The notes under the pieces were generated by a model. That model was given only the letters and a program-made list of their open reading frames with translations. It made no database searches and was not told the origin of the DNA. This document shows positions 10,132 through 19,583 of a stretch of 64,000 nt of DNA, piece after piece; position 1 is the stretch's first letter; each line of letters begins with the position of its first letter. The translations under genes and the position numbers were made by a program. Origin of the DNA: Zhengitettix transpicula (lineage: Eukaryota > Arthropoda > Insecta > Orthoptera > Tetrigidae); contig CM073596.1 in NCBI GenBank assembly GCA_037074705.1, forward strand, positions 59,781,619 through 59,845,618, in the 5' to 3' direction.

Positions 10132-10314
10132 CCAATTTTTTTTTTTTCACATTTGAAAATAAATAAAGAATAAAAGAAAAAACAAAAAAGAAAAAAAGAA
10201 GAAAAGAAGAAAAGAAAAAAAGGAATATGATAATTCCGGGCAAACCGACTAGAGCAAAAGGAATACGATAATTCCAGGCAAACCGACTCATTTATTTGCA
10301 AAGTAAAGAATTGT
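10132..10314. repeat. A/T-rich linker with a 38-bp direct duplication
   Basis: Between the two convergent tRNA-hairpin modules. It holds T- and A-rich runs and two adjacent copies of a 38-bp segment (GGAATATGATAATTCCGGGC / GGAATACGATAATTCCAGGC, each continuing AAACCGACT). Both are kept in the mirror at 11,800-11,875. Confidence 0.75.
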
Positions 10315-10545
10315 AAAAAAAAACAAAAGGGCCTTCAATCGCAAATTACTTTAGGATCTGCCCCTCAACTCCTCCCGACTCCACCATAGGAAAGAAACTC
10401 TCGGAGCCGAGAGAAGCTGAGGGACAGATCCTTCAGAAATAGTTGCGAAGGCGCCAGGACTCGAACCCAAGGCCGGCTTCACGCACTGCGCAATGCGATT
10501 CACCGACCTGGACTCAACCACAGAGCCACTGGCGAGGTGAAGTTT
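10315..10545 (-). ncRNA. Second tRNA-like head + hairpin + oligo(T), opposite strand
   Basis: On the minus strand: A box at 10,518-10,528, B box at 10,457-10,467, and the same CGCCAG/CTGGCG closing stem as the module at 9,905. An imperfect hairpin of about 45-bp arms spans 10,339-10,448 (outer TCGCAA pairs with TTGCGA). A run of nine T (A9 at 10,315-10,323 on +) ends the unit. The hairpin sequence differs from the first module while the head and layout are shared, which argues for a modular family. Convergent with the 9,905 module. Confidence 0.5.
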
Positions 10546-10557
10546 GGAAGTTTTAAT

Positions 10558-11040
10558 CTCCCTTAAGGGTCACAAACCTCGACGGTGACTGGTAAAGATC
10601 TGGAAAAAATGTAAGCTGTTAGTAGGCTCGAACCCGGAACACTCGGATCCAGTTCAACTCACCTAGACTCGAACCACTGAGCTACTGAGATATGTGAAGT
10701 TTGAAAGCTTGAATCTCCCTTAAGGGTCACAAACCTCGACGGTGACTGGTAAAGATCTGGAAAAAATGTAAGCTGCTAGTAGGCTCGAACCCGGAACCTT
10801 CGGATCCAGTTACACTCACCTGGACTCGAACCACTGAGCCACTGAGTGAGGTGAAGGTTGAAGGTTTAAATCTCCCTTAAGAGTCGGTGACCTGGAAAGA
10901 GAAAGAGAAAAAATGTAAGCTGCTAGTAGGCTCGAACCCGGAACCTTCGGATCCAGTTACACTCACCTGGTTACTCACTAGTTACTCGAACCACTGAGCC
11001 ACTGAGTGAGGCAAAGGTTAAAGGCTTGAATCTTACTTAA
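10558..11040 (-). repeat. Minus-strand tRNA-like units, left of centre
   Basis: Three units of about 155-160 bp marked by TCTCCCTTAAG at 10,558, 10,715 and 10,873, with a more decayed edge near 11,030. Each has B-box-like and A-box-like motifs on the minus strand and T6 (as AAAAAATGTAAGC on +). One unit contains an extra short duplication (TTACTCACTAGTTACTCG) near 10,972. Confidence 0.7.
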
Positions 11041-11224
11041 GAGTGAGTGCAGCAGAAGTCGAGTCACAACGTGCGCAAGTCCACTGTGGTTGCCGGAGAC
11101 TCACTCTCCTCCGCTGATGGAAACTCAGAATCCAGTCTCGAGACGACCGAGTTCGAACGTCACTAACAGCTTAAATTTTTCTTCCAGATCTTTACCAGTC
11201 ACCGTCGAGGTCTCACTTAAGGGA
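10861..11224. other. Asymmetric centre of the palindrome
   Basis: Pairing between the arms fails here. The left side carries extra minus-strand tRNA-like units up to about 11,040. The right side has a short unique stretch (about 11,045-11,205) that contains no repeat I recognise. The spacer is about 0.36 kb, small compared with the arms, so the structure is a near-perfect inverted duplication. Confidence 0.7.
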
Positions 11225-11540
11225 GATTCAAGCTTTCAAACTTCACCTCACTCAGTGGCTTAGTGGTTCGAGTACACGTGAGTGTTCTGCACGCTGAGGT
11301 TCTGGGTTCGAGCCTACTAACAGCTTACATTTTTTCCAGATCTTTACCAGTCACCGTCGAGGTTTGTGACCCTTAAGGGAGATTCAAGCTTTCAAACTTC
11401 ACATATCTCAGTAGCTCAGTGGTTCGAGTCTAGGTGAGTTGAACTGGATCCGAGTGTTCCGGGTTCGAGCCTACTAACAGCTTACATTTTTTCCAGATCT
11501 TTACCAGTCACCGTCGAGGTTTGTGACCCTTAAGGGAGAT
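11205..11540 (+). repeat. Plus-strand tRNA-like units, right of centre
   Basis: Two units in the orientation opposite to 10,558-11,040. The outer one matches its mirror partner. The inner one differs in the middle (GTACACGTGAGTGTTCTGC), which helps place the edge of pairing. Both carry TTACATTTTTTCCAG after the B box. Confidence 0.7.
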
Positions 11541-11554
11541 TAAAACTTCCAAAC

Positions 11555-11781
11555 TTCACCTCGCCAGTGGCTCTGTGGTTGAGTCCAGGTCGGTGAATCG
11601 CATTGCGCAGTGCGTGAAGCCGGCCTTGGGTTCGAGTCCTGGCGCCTTCGCAACTATTTCTGAAGGATCTGTCCCTCAGCTTCTCTCGGCTCCGAGAGTT
11701 TCTTTCCTATGGTGGAGTCGGGAGGAGTTGAGGGGCAGATCCTAAAGTAATTTGCGATTGAAGGCCCTTTTGTTATTTTTT
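11555..11781 (+). ncRNA. Mirror copy of the 10,315-10,545 tRNA-hairpin module
   Basis: A box at 11,568-11,578, closing stem CGCCAG/CTGGCG, hairpin about 11,648-11,757, then T4 and T6 runs (to 11,781). The oligo(T) differs from the left copy: TTTTGTTATTTTTT here against an uninterrupted run of nine there. Terminator-like T-runs are kept in both. Confidence 0.5.
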
Positions 11782-11962
11782 ACAATTCTTTACTTTGCAA
11801 ATAAATGATTCGGTTTGCCTGGAATTATCGTATTCCTTTTGCTCTAGTCGGTTTGCCCGGAATTATCATATTCCTTTTTTTCTTTTCTTCTTTTCTTCTT
11901 TTTTTCTTTTTTGTTTTTTCTTTTATTCTTTATTTATTTTCAAAATTGAAAAAAAAAAATTG

Positions 11963-12190
11963 GAAAAAACCAACGCAACTGTTTCTAACTCATCTCTGCC
12001 CGTCAATTGCTCCGACCCCCGAGGGGGCGGGCGGGTTGGGAGAAACTCGGGGGTCCGAGCGGTTTGGAAAGCAGAGATGTTTTAGAAACAGTTGCGGAGC
12101 CGCCAGGACTCGAACCCAGAACCCAGACCAGCTACGCACAGAATCATTGCGTTACACTGACCCAGACTCTAGCCACAGAGCCACTGGCGA
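11963..12190 (-). ncRNA. Mirror copy of the 9,905-10,131 tRNA-hairpin module
   Basis: On the minus strand: A box at 12,173-12,183, the same nested hairpin (about 11,975-12,095) and oligo(T), seen as A6 at 11,963-11,968 and a longer A-run just beyond (about 11,949-11,958). It converges with the module at 11,555, as in the left arm. Confidence 0.5.
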
Positions 12191-12209
12191 TTCGAAGTTC
12201 GTAAGCTTT

Positions 12210-12965
12210 AATCTCCCTTAAGAGTCACAAACCTCAACGTTGACCTGGAAAGAGAAAGAGAAAAAATGTTGGCTGATAGTAGGCTCGAACCGGGAACCTT
12301 CGGATCCAGTTACACTCACCTGGACTCGAACCACTGAGCCACTGAGTGAGGTGAAGGTTGAAGGTTTAAAACTCCCTTAAGAGTCGGTGACCTGGAAAGA
12401 GAAAGAGAAAAAATGTTGGCTGATAGTAGGCTCGAACCGGGAACCTTCGGATCCAGTTACACTCACCTGGACTCGAACCACTGAGCCACTGAGAGAGGTG
12501 AAGGTTGAAGGTTTAAATCTCCCTTAAGAGTCGGTGACCTGGAAAGAGAAAGAGAAAAAATGTAAGCTGCTGGTAGGCGCGAACCCGGAACCTTCGGATC
12601 CAGTTACACTCACCTGGACTCGAACCACTGAGCCACTGATTGAGGTGAAGGTTGAAGGTTTAAAACTCCCTTAAGAGTCGGTGACCTGGAAAGAGAAAGT
12701 GAAAAAATGTAAGCTGCTAGTAGGCTCGAACCCGGAACCTTCGGATCCAGTTACACTCACCTGGACTCGAACCACTGAGCCACTGAGTGAGGTGAAGGTT
12801 GAAGGTTTAAATCTCCCTTAAGAGTCGGTGACCTGGAAAGAGAAAGAGAAAAAATTGGAAGCTGTGAGTGAGGATCGAACCCTGGAACCTAAGGCTCTAG
12901 TTACACTCACCTGGACTCGAACCACTGAGCCACTGAGTGAGGTGAAGTTTGAAGGTTTAAATTTC
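12210..12965 (-). repeat. Right-arm tandem 147-bp tRNA-like array
   Basis: Units are marked by CTCCCTTAAG at about 12,213, 12,374, 12,523, 12,668, 12,817 and 12,966, giving five intervals against three in the left arm. Small differences between units (GTTGGCTGATAG or GTAAGCTGCTAG, TTTAAA or TTTAAAAC) show partial homogenisation. A and B boxes and T6 are retained. Confidence 0.8.
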
Positions 12966-13019
12966 CCTTAAGGGTCCCAAACCTCGACGGTGACTGTTAA
13001 AGAAACAGAAAAAACGTAA

Positions 13020-13447
13020 GCTGCTATGCTCAGGGAACCGAACCAGCAACCTTAACAACGAGACACGAAGACGCAGACCACTAGACCAAGCAACCACGGT
13101 GTGGGTTGGAACTTCGAAAGTTGTCCATTAGACGCTGCTGATCACTGGTGAAGGCGAGGTTCTTGTATCCGTTCCAAAGCTTCAAACAGCATCGCCACCA
13201 ACGGCTGAGGTTGTTAAAGCCTCACCACGTTGACGATCTCTGCGTAGCTGCCTGTGTTCGATTCCTGGGCTCAGCGATTCTATTTTCTAAATTCACGCTC
13301 AATATTTTCTACTTAAAGTGGAGGTTTGCAACTCTTATAGACGAATTAAACGGCACAACTTTGTCTCGTTCCCGTGGCTCAGATGGTTAGAGCATGGATT
13401 GGTGTAACGCAATGAAACTGTGCGTAGCTGGTCTGGGTTCGAATCCA
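13020..13447. ncRNA. Mirror copies of tRNA-like modules 3, 2 and 1
   Basis: Type 3 on the minus strand (about 13,025-13,100), then type 2 (13,200-13,275) and type 1 (13,370-13,447) on the plus strand. They match the left-arm modules almost base for base. A spurious 80-codon open frame crosses this stretch in both arms. Confidence 0.5.
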
Positions 13448-13542
13448 ATTAAAACCTTCCTCTCTGTCCTAAATGCCATACCATAGCCTATTTCCTAAAT
13501 CCCTCTGAATCCTTCGGAGCAGATAGGTAGGTAGAAAGAGAG

Positions 13543-13755
13543 AAGGAGAAAAAAAGGGAGAGGGAGAGAAGGGGGGAGAGACAAGGGGGGAGAGAGAAGG
13601 GGGAGAGAGAAGGGGGAGAGAGAAGGGGGAGAGAGAAGGGGGGAGAGAGAAGGGGGGAGAGAGAAGGGGGGAGAGAGAAGGGGGGAGAGAGAAGGGGAGA
13701 GAAGGGGGGAGAGAGAAGGGGGGAGAGAGAAGGGGGGAGAGAGAGAGAGTCGGCG
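13543..13755 (+). repeat. GA-rich microsatellite
   Basis: Mirror of the 8,699-8,866 CT tract. Repeats of GGGGGGAGAGAGAA-type blocks, expanded by about 60 bp relative to the left arm. Confidence 0.95.
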
Positions 13756-14189
13756 ACAGTAGGAAAAAATATAAAGTACTGCCAATTTCCCTTCCAAAAA
13801 GGAATTGCAATGGTTAGTCCGTTGTAAATCCTCTGCTCACCCTGAATTACAATGGTCGCTCCATTGTAATTCAAACCAATTCTCCTTCTCTCTCCCAATT
13901 CCTCAAAACATTGAAATTTCTCTGTTTCCGTACTTTAAAAAATCCTTTTTTTTTCTATTGTTCATTTTATTTTATTCAAATCCATTTGCAGTACAAATGG
14001 CAACACTGTATCAGATAGAAGAATAATGATAAGCGTCTTACAACAACCACGAACGTATGTAGGAGAACCTTGCAGCAAACTGTGCGCCTTCTAGACTATG
14101 GCTTGGCACTTTAAATTCAAAGATAAATATACTGCAGTAATGAAGGTTTAATCTTTGAATTCTCTTTGCACTGACGTGACTATCTGTGC

Positions 14190-15468
14190 TTTCCCCATTC
14201 CTTCTTACAGCCATCATTCAGCTGTCTTTTTTTCTATCAGTTTTATCTGAATTTCTACCTTCTATGCACTTCCCTTTACACCTTCCGTTCCGCCTCCATT
14301 TAATGCTCCCTAAATATACCTACATTGCTCTTCTTTCCCATTAAGCGTTTTTTTACTCTTGTTAACCTTATTTGAAACTTTCCCTTTCCTCTTTTTTTAA
14401 AGCTAACTAAATACCTAATTACATTTCTTTACCTTTAAACCTTATTTAACTACCATTAACCTTATTTTCACCATCCATTTACTCTGAAATTTAAAGTTAA
14501 CTTAATACCTACATTACACTTCCTTACGTTTAAACCTTATTTTATACCATCCAATTCCACTCCCTTTAAAGCTAATTAGTTACCTTCATTACACTTCCTT
14601 ACCATTAAATCTTATTTTATACCTTCCATTTCCAAATTCGTTTAAAGCTTATTAAATTTAAATACCTTTATTATACTTCTTTACCTTGTGAATTTTATAC
14701 CTTCCATTTTGACTCCTTTTAAAGCTTATTACTTCCCTTTATTATACTTATTTACCTCTTAACCTTGTTTTACTATTAATAACTTGTTTTCGCTTTTCAT
14801 TTCCACTCCTTTTAGGGATTATTATATATTTTGGTTCCACTTCTTAAACTATAAACCTTGTTTTATACCTTCCATTTCCTCTCATTTGAAGTTCACTTAA
14901 TACCTTCATTACACTTCTTTACCATTAAACCTTTTTCTCTCTCGTTAACTATATTTTTTTTCCCTTCCATTTCATATCCTTTTATAGCTCATTATATACC
15001 TTCATTACACTTTTTTACCTTTTAACCATATTTTACACTCTTGCTCCTTATATAACACCTTTACATTTTTTTACCTTTCGTTAACTATTTTACCTTAAAT
15101 ATTAAAAATATTTTTGCTTTGAACCATGTGTCGCTTTTGACCTTTGTATGTTTCATTCTGCACCAGTTATTTATTTTCTATGTTATACCTTTACGCTATA
15201 TTTTGCATTTTACACTCAATTTGTTATACCTTTCATGTTCTTAAGTTTTTAGTCTTGTTTTCGTATTTTGTTTAACACTTTCTACAATCTGTAAATCATT
15301 TCACCTTCGGTTTAACTTTTACAACAGCTTCGGCTATTCAATTCAATTCTTATTTTAGCTCATTTTTGACCATTAAACCTTATGTTCTACTTCCTTTACC
15401 TTTCAACTTCTCACGCTAATTGATAACACGTTAATCTATTACTTTTAACTCTTAAATTCTGCCCCGTG
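14190..15468 (-). repeat. Mirror of the degenerate purine-biased repeat
   Basis: Pyrimidine-rich on this strand. Nearly identical to 6,641-7,930 apart from one unit (73 bp) fewer. No coding potential. Confidence 0.75.
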
Positions 15469-16050
15469 TAGAGAGTGTCCGGCGCTTTCTTCTTCCTCTC
15501 CTCATGCAGGGCGATGTTGCCGTGTCTCCGTGGAGCTGTGGAGCAAGGGTTGGGAGAGGGAGCACGAGGGAGGTTGTCTCGTTATTTTACAATTAACCAA
15601 AGAATTTATCTTCTCGAAGGAGTCTTCCATGACGTAGCCGCAGAGTCCCGCGCCATCTTGTAAGTCGTCCCTGTCATGGCGGGCAGGCAACGGGTGCAGC
15701 GAATATCTGCGAGGAACCTACACACGCTGGATCCACCTGCCAGGAGGAGAATGTCCTCAGGTGTCGCCGTCCTGGGTCTGCACTGGACGATGCAATAGCA
15801 GGAGAACACGCGACTGTGGCAGGTAGTGACGCTGCTGCCGCCTTGGGGGTTTCCTAACGTCGCGTCCGCGGCAGGGCGCTGGTGTGGGCGGAGGCTGATG
15901 GACGTCGTTGACAGACCTCGCTGTTCCAGTATCACGGACATGTTTGGCTTCCTCGTCGTCCTCCAGCAGCAGCGACGTGTAACTGGAGGTTTAGCCTCCG
16001 TCACTGCTCCTCCCAGTCTCTCCGCTGCTGTGAAGGACAACTTGCAGTAC
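15469..16050 (-). other. Mirror of GC-rich block
   Basis: Reverse complement of 6,059-6,640. All three overlapping open frames give exactly the same proteins as the left copy. That points to recent gene conversion or strong constraint. Confidence 0.4.
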
Positions 16051-16104
16051 CTGCAGCACGCCGTTAGTTGTCTGTAGTAAGTGGCGCTCTCCTTGATGCC
16101 GACA
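16051..16104 (-). CDS. Mirror of candidate exon 6,005-6,058
   Basis: Identical sequence and splice signals, inverted. It is open in phase with 16,203-16,328. Confidence 0.4.
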
Positions 16105-16202
16105 CTGCGTTTCAGGTGTAAGAAGGAAATAGGGATTAAATATATATAAATTGCTACGCTAATAAGTAAATAAAAATCAATAAGGGGAAAGACGATGCTT
16201 AC

Positions 16203-16328
16203 GCGGAGTTGCCGGTTTTAAGCAGAACTCTGATGGACAACGTTGGAAATCCCCAAAAGCTACAATCGGTCCACACGCTGTCGTTGAAGTCATTCTCCAC
16301 GTGTTCGTAGTTGGGCCAGCGGCAGACG
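16203..16328 (-). CDS. Mirror of best exon candidate, with clustered changes
   Basis: Inverted copy of 5,781-5,906 with the same acceptor and donor. The frame is still open, but about six substitutions lie within about 20 bp at 16,258-16,278, turning DRVWADNS into DSVWTDCS. The flanking hundreds of bases are almost unchanged. No frameshift or stop results. Confidence 0.45.
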
Positions 16329-18219
16329 CTGAGGAATGAGCGAATAAATTAGGATTATGGGAGAAACTGGGCGACTTTATGAACAGACTGCAAAATACGA
16401 ATGAAATATGGATAAATTTTAAGCTAATAAAACGAAATAACGACCCCCGAAAATTTAATTCGAAGCCGTGAAACAACTGAAGAGAAAAGTCAGACGAGCG
16501 CACTCGAGGACTGGCTGCGGACACTTGCAGCAAATTATCAGAATTCTTAGTTAAGGCAAAGGAAACAAGGCAGAAGAATTGTTCCTTCGTAAGATTCTAG
16601 GGAGTCAAGTGTGAGACTAACGTAACTTTAGATAAGAAAAAGGCAAATACATCAGAGGAGTATTTCAATTTCTGTGGTTAACAAAATTACGGTAAAAAAA
16701 CTCTTGAATTGGTAAACGTCTGAGGCAACGCAAAGGAGAATTACCAAAATAATAAAAACAAAGAAATTCGCGTGGTCCAGAAGAAAAATTGGCGAGGAAG
16801 AAAAAATTATTCCAAATCAATCGCCGTAAACGGAGCAGCGATCCTGTTTCCTTACTTCGTGGGTTATTTACAAAATAAAAAATGTTTTATTTACGTATAG
16901 AGGAGGACCGCCTAACAATATAGCACACGAATACGTAGGAATCAATGCCCATTAAGTCAGTAACGAGACAAAATACTTTAAAAACTCGGTTATTAATATT
17001 AATATTAAGAGACAAACGCCAAAGATGTAGCAGGTGAGAAAATGGAATTGAAGGAAGCAACAATAAGGAAAAACCATTAATTGAAGAAACCGTAATAGGA
17101 AAAGGAGTCGAAACAAACATAAATCGTTTATTTATTCTGTAACTTGTTTATATTTTTTTTAAGGAAATAAATTACAATAAATATCAGATACCACCATTTA
17201 AATAATAAAACTACAGTAACAAGTGTGAAAAACAATAAAAATTTACAACAGTAAGACAAAAGCCAAGATATATCACACGTTGTAAAGTACAAAACGAAAG
17301 GAAATCTTAAATTACTAACAAACACGATAAAATACGAGAAAGAAAATAAAATAAACAGCGCAGTAATTTATGTATTAAAATCAAGAAACCGAAAAATTAG
17401 ATTTTCTTCCCAAGTTGTCAGGACTATTGTTTAGTTTCAATTGTTGCGTGGAAGGAGGTTGACCACAGATGTAGCGCAAAACCAAAGTGCAACTGCGATA
17501 CACTTCCCAGGGAACCCCACAAGTGATTCCAGATGGCGCGGCTCAGTTGTCTTCACGTAGACTCACTCCCGAGGATTCCAGCTGAGTTTCTCCTGCGACT
17601 CTGCATTAGTCTCCAGTGGTTGGCTTCCAAAACTCTGAAAGCTGCGGCGATGAAATAAACTTGATAAACTATGGAATGAAGCTTTCGTAGTCCACCGTAG
17701 TTGCAAAGTCGTACCAGGATGCTGCCTCAAGATGGTCAGGAAACTCGCGTCGGCAGAATCTCTTGCAACAGAAAGTCGAACAATCAAAACAGCGCCATTC
17801 ATAAATAAGTAACCGGTACAGAGATTATTCGCCAAGTACCAAAATGACCACAAGGGAAATTAAATAACACTAAAATTTCTAAATGAAAAATTAATATTAA
17901 AAGTTGAATCTCCCAATGCAACGGACCAATTCTAAAACCGACTATGGACTCCCAACGGCCAAGGAAGCTTTAAAAAGAAAAGGGTAGAAACTTTAATAAA
18001 ACCGTAACACGTTTACAACATTTCAACAAAGAAAAGTAAAGTGAACATAAATCATTAAAGATTCAGCAAAATTCCTGTGAAAAATACACAACGACCAACG
18101 AAAAATTAGGTTCAAATAAAATAAGCCAATACTTTACGTAATTTATGAAGAAAATTAGAAACCACAAATCCCCATGATTTAAGGCAGAAATCAAACTTCA
18201 AAGAAACTTTCAACAATAC
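16329..18219. other. Right arm interval without a recognised gene
   Basis: Mirror of 3,895-5,780. It contains the inverted cysteine-rich segment (about 17,667-17,806) with a 4-bp insertion relative to the left. Otherwise AT-rich with chance frames. Confidence 0.6.
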
Positions 18220-18551
18220 CTGTCAAACAAAGCTCGCAACTGCTGCTGTATTTAGTCCTTGCGATCAGCCAAGATGAAAATTTTCCTTGAGCGGTGATGG
18301 ACCCCGGAGAACAGGGAAAGACAAGTCGAAAGACCCTGAAAAAGAATAGAGGTGTCGTGTTCACATCGTAACAAAAGTCCAAAATAATCGGAACATTTCA
18401 AACGAGGAGCTGCGTCAAACACGAACCTGAAGAACTATTCAAAGCCTCCATTGTCGTTCCTTTTCGGGCCAGCGCGAACTCAGGACAAAAGCGAAGAGTC
18501 TTCCAAGGTCTATTGACATCCGAAAACCCTCGTGTTGGAGAAGTCGAGGTG
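18220..18551 (-). other. Mirror of candidate exon pair 3,563-3,894
   Basis: Both acceptor and donor signals and the open frames are kept. The only protein change seen in the longer frame is a terminal I to V just beyond the donor. Confidence 0.25.
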
Positions 18552-19434
18552 CTTGAAACAAATGGGGGGGGGGGAAAGAAATCAAATTAGATTTGAAAAT
18601 TTACGTAGTCAAGTCAAACTTACCGAGGGTTAAAAATTACAAACAGCCACCATCAAATTTAATATCACTTGTAAGACATTGAAACACAACCAAATGGTCA
18701 CCAAACTATTTAAGCAATTTTAAAATATTGAATTATCATTTCAGTAATTCAAGTTAACTTGAAACCACGTCAGGTGTAAATTTTTTAATAAAAAAACATT
18801 TCATTATAAATGAACGAGACTTGTTGAAGACGAATTTCAAAGTTTAGACTTCCACAAACATTTCGTACGCAATGTGCGTGAAAATCTCACCTTTGAAAAC
18901 TTTTTGTCACGTAGCTTGCGACTCGAATTCACACTTCCATGAAAACATTGCACCTGAAGAGGTTTCAAAACGCAGCAAAGAAGAAACAAAGCACGAAATC
19001 TTTTAAACCAATCGTAAATAAATACCGAATACAGAACAGAGTCGCGCCACAGTGGACAATCTAATAAACAGTTTTTTTAAGAGAAAAAAGTGATTGAGAA
19101 ATGTTCCTCTCGTGTCCAACAAACCCCGGAAAATTTAAGTAATATTTCAATGAAGGAAAAGATAAATAATAACTTAACTTCGTTCAATAAAAATAAGCGT
19201 CGAATAATAAGAAAGATACGGAGTATTACTGCGAATGCCAAAAGTGTACATCTTAATATGAATCTCTTAACATAATCATTGCAGTCAATTACATTAGTCA
19301 GATCCCGGCGAGACGATTCCTGTCCATGACGTCAGTGGCCTGCACCTCGGGTCTAAACAGAAAATAAATAATTTGGGTCATGTTTGAAACAAGTCACTTC
19401 GTAGTTCCATCTACTGGAGTTGTTTATCACTTAC

Positions 19435-19583
19435 CCATACAAAGATCAGCTTCCAGAGTGTCTCCGAGTGCCTCGGGTCCCCACTAGGTCGACCTCTGCT
19501 TCTTAGCGGAATACAAGTGGTCGTCTGGGCCAAAGGAACTGCACTTAATCAGGCCGAACCGGAGGCAGGGTTTTTGTCCAAGT
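19435..19583 (-). pseudogene. Mirror of exon-like segment with in-frame TAG
   Basis: Reverse complement of 2,531-2,679, including the TAG and the GTAAGT donor. The stop therefore predates the duplication or was copied by conversion. Confidence 0.3.

Larger units (their letters stand above)
1..10860. repeat. Left arm of giant palindrome
   Basis: This arm is the reverse complement of about 11,225-22,110. Position 1 pairs with 22,110. The sum of paired positions is about 22,114 in the outer 4 kb and 22,109 near 5-6.6 kb. It then steps to 22,182, 22,449 and 22,389 as indels are crossed, and returns to about 22,096 at the inner edge. The arms share the same exon-like segments, simple repeats and tRNA-like modules. 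By eye the outermost 400 bp differ at roughly 2% of sites, while 6.0-6.6 kb is nearly identical. Position 1 is the window edge, so the true outer limit is not visible. Confidence 0.95.

Noticed and set aside
9874..10301. Overlapping minus frames of 61-93 codons near the centre (mirror 11,795-12,221)
   Set aside because: They cross the tRNA-like module, hairpin and A-rich linker and include Phe/Lys runs from simple sequence.
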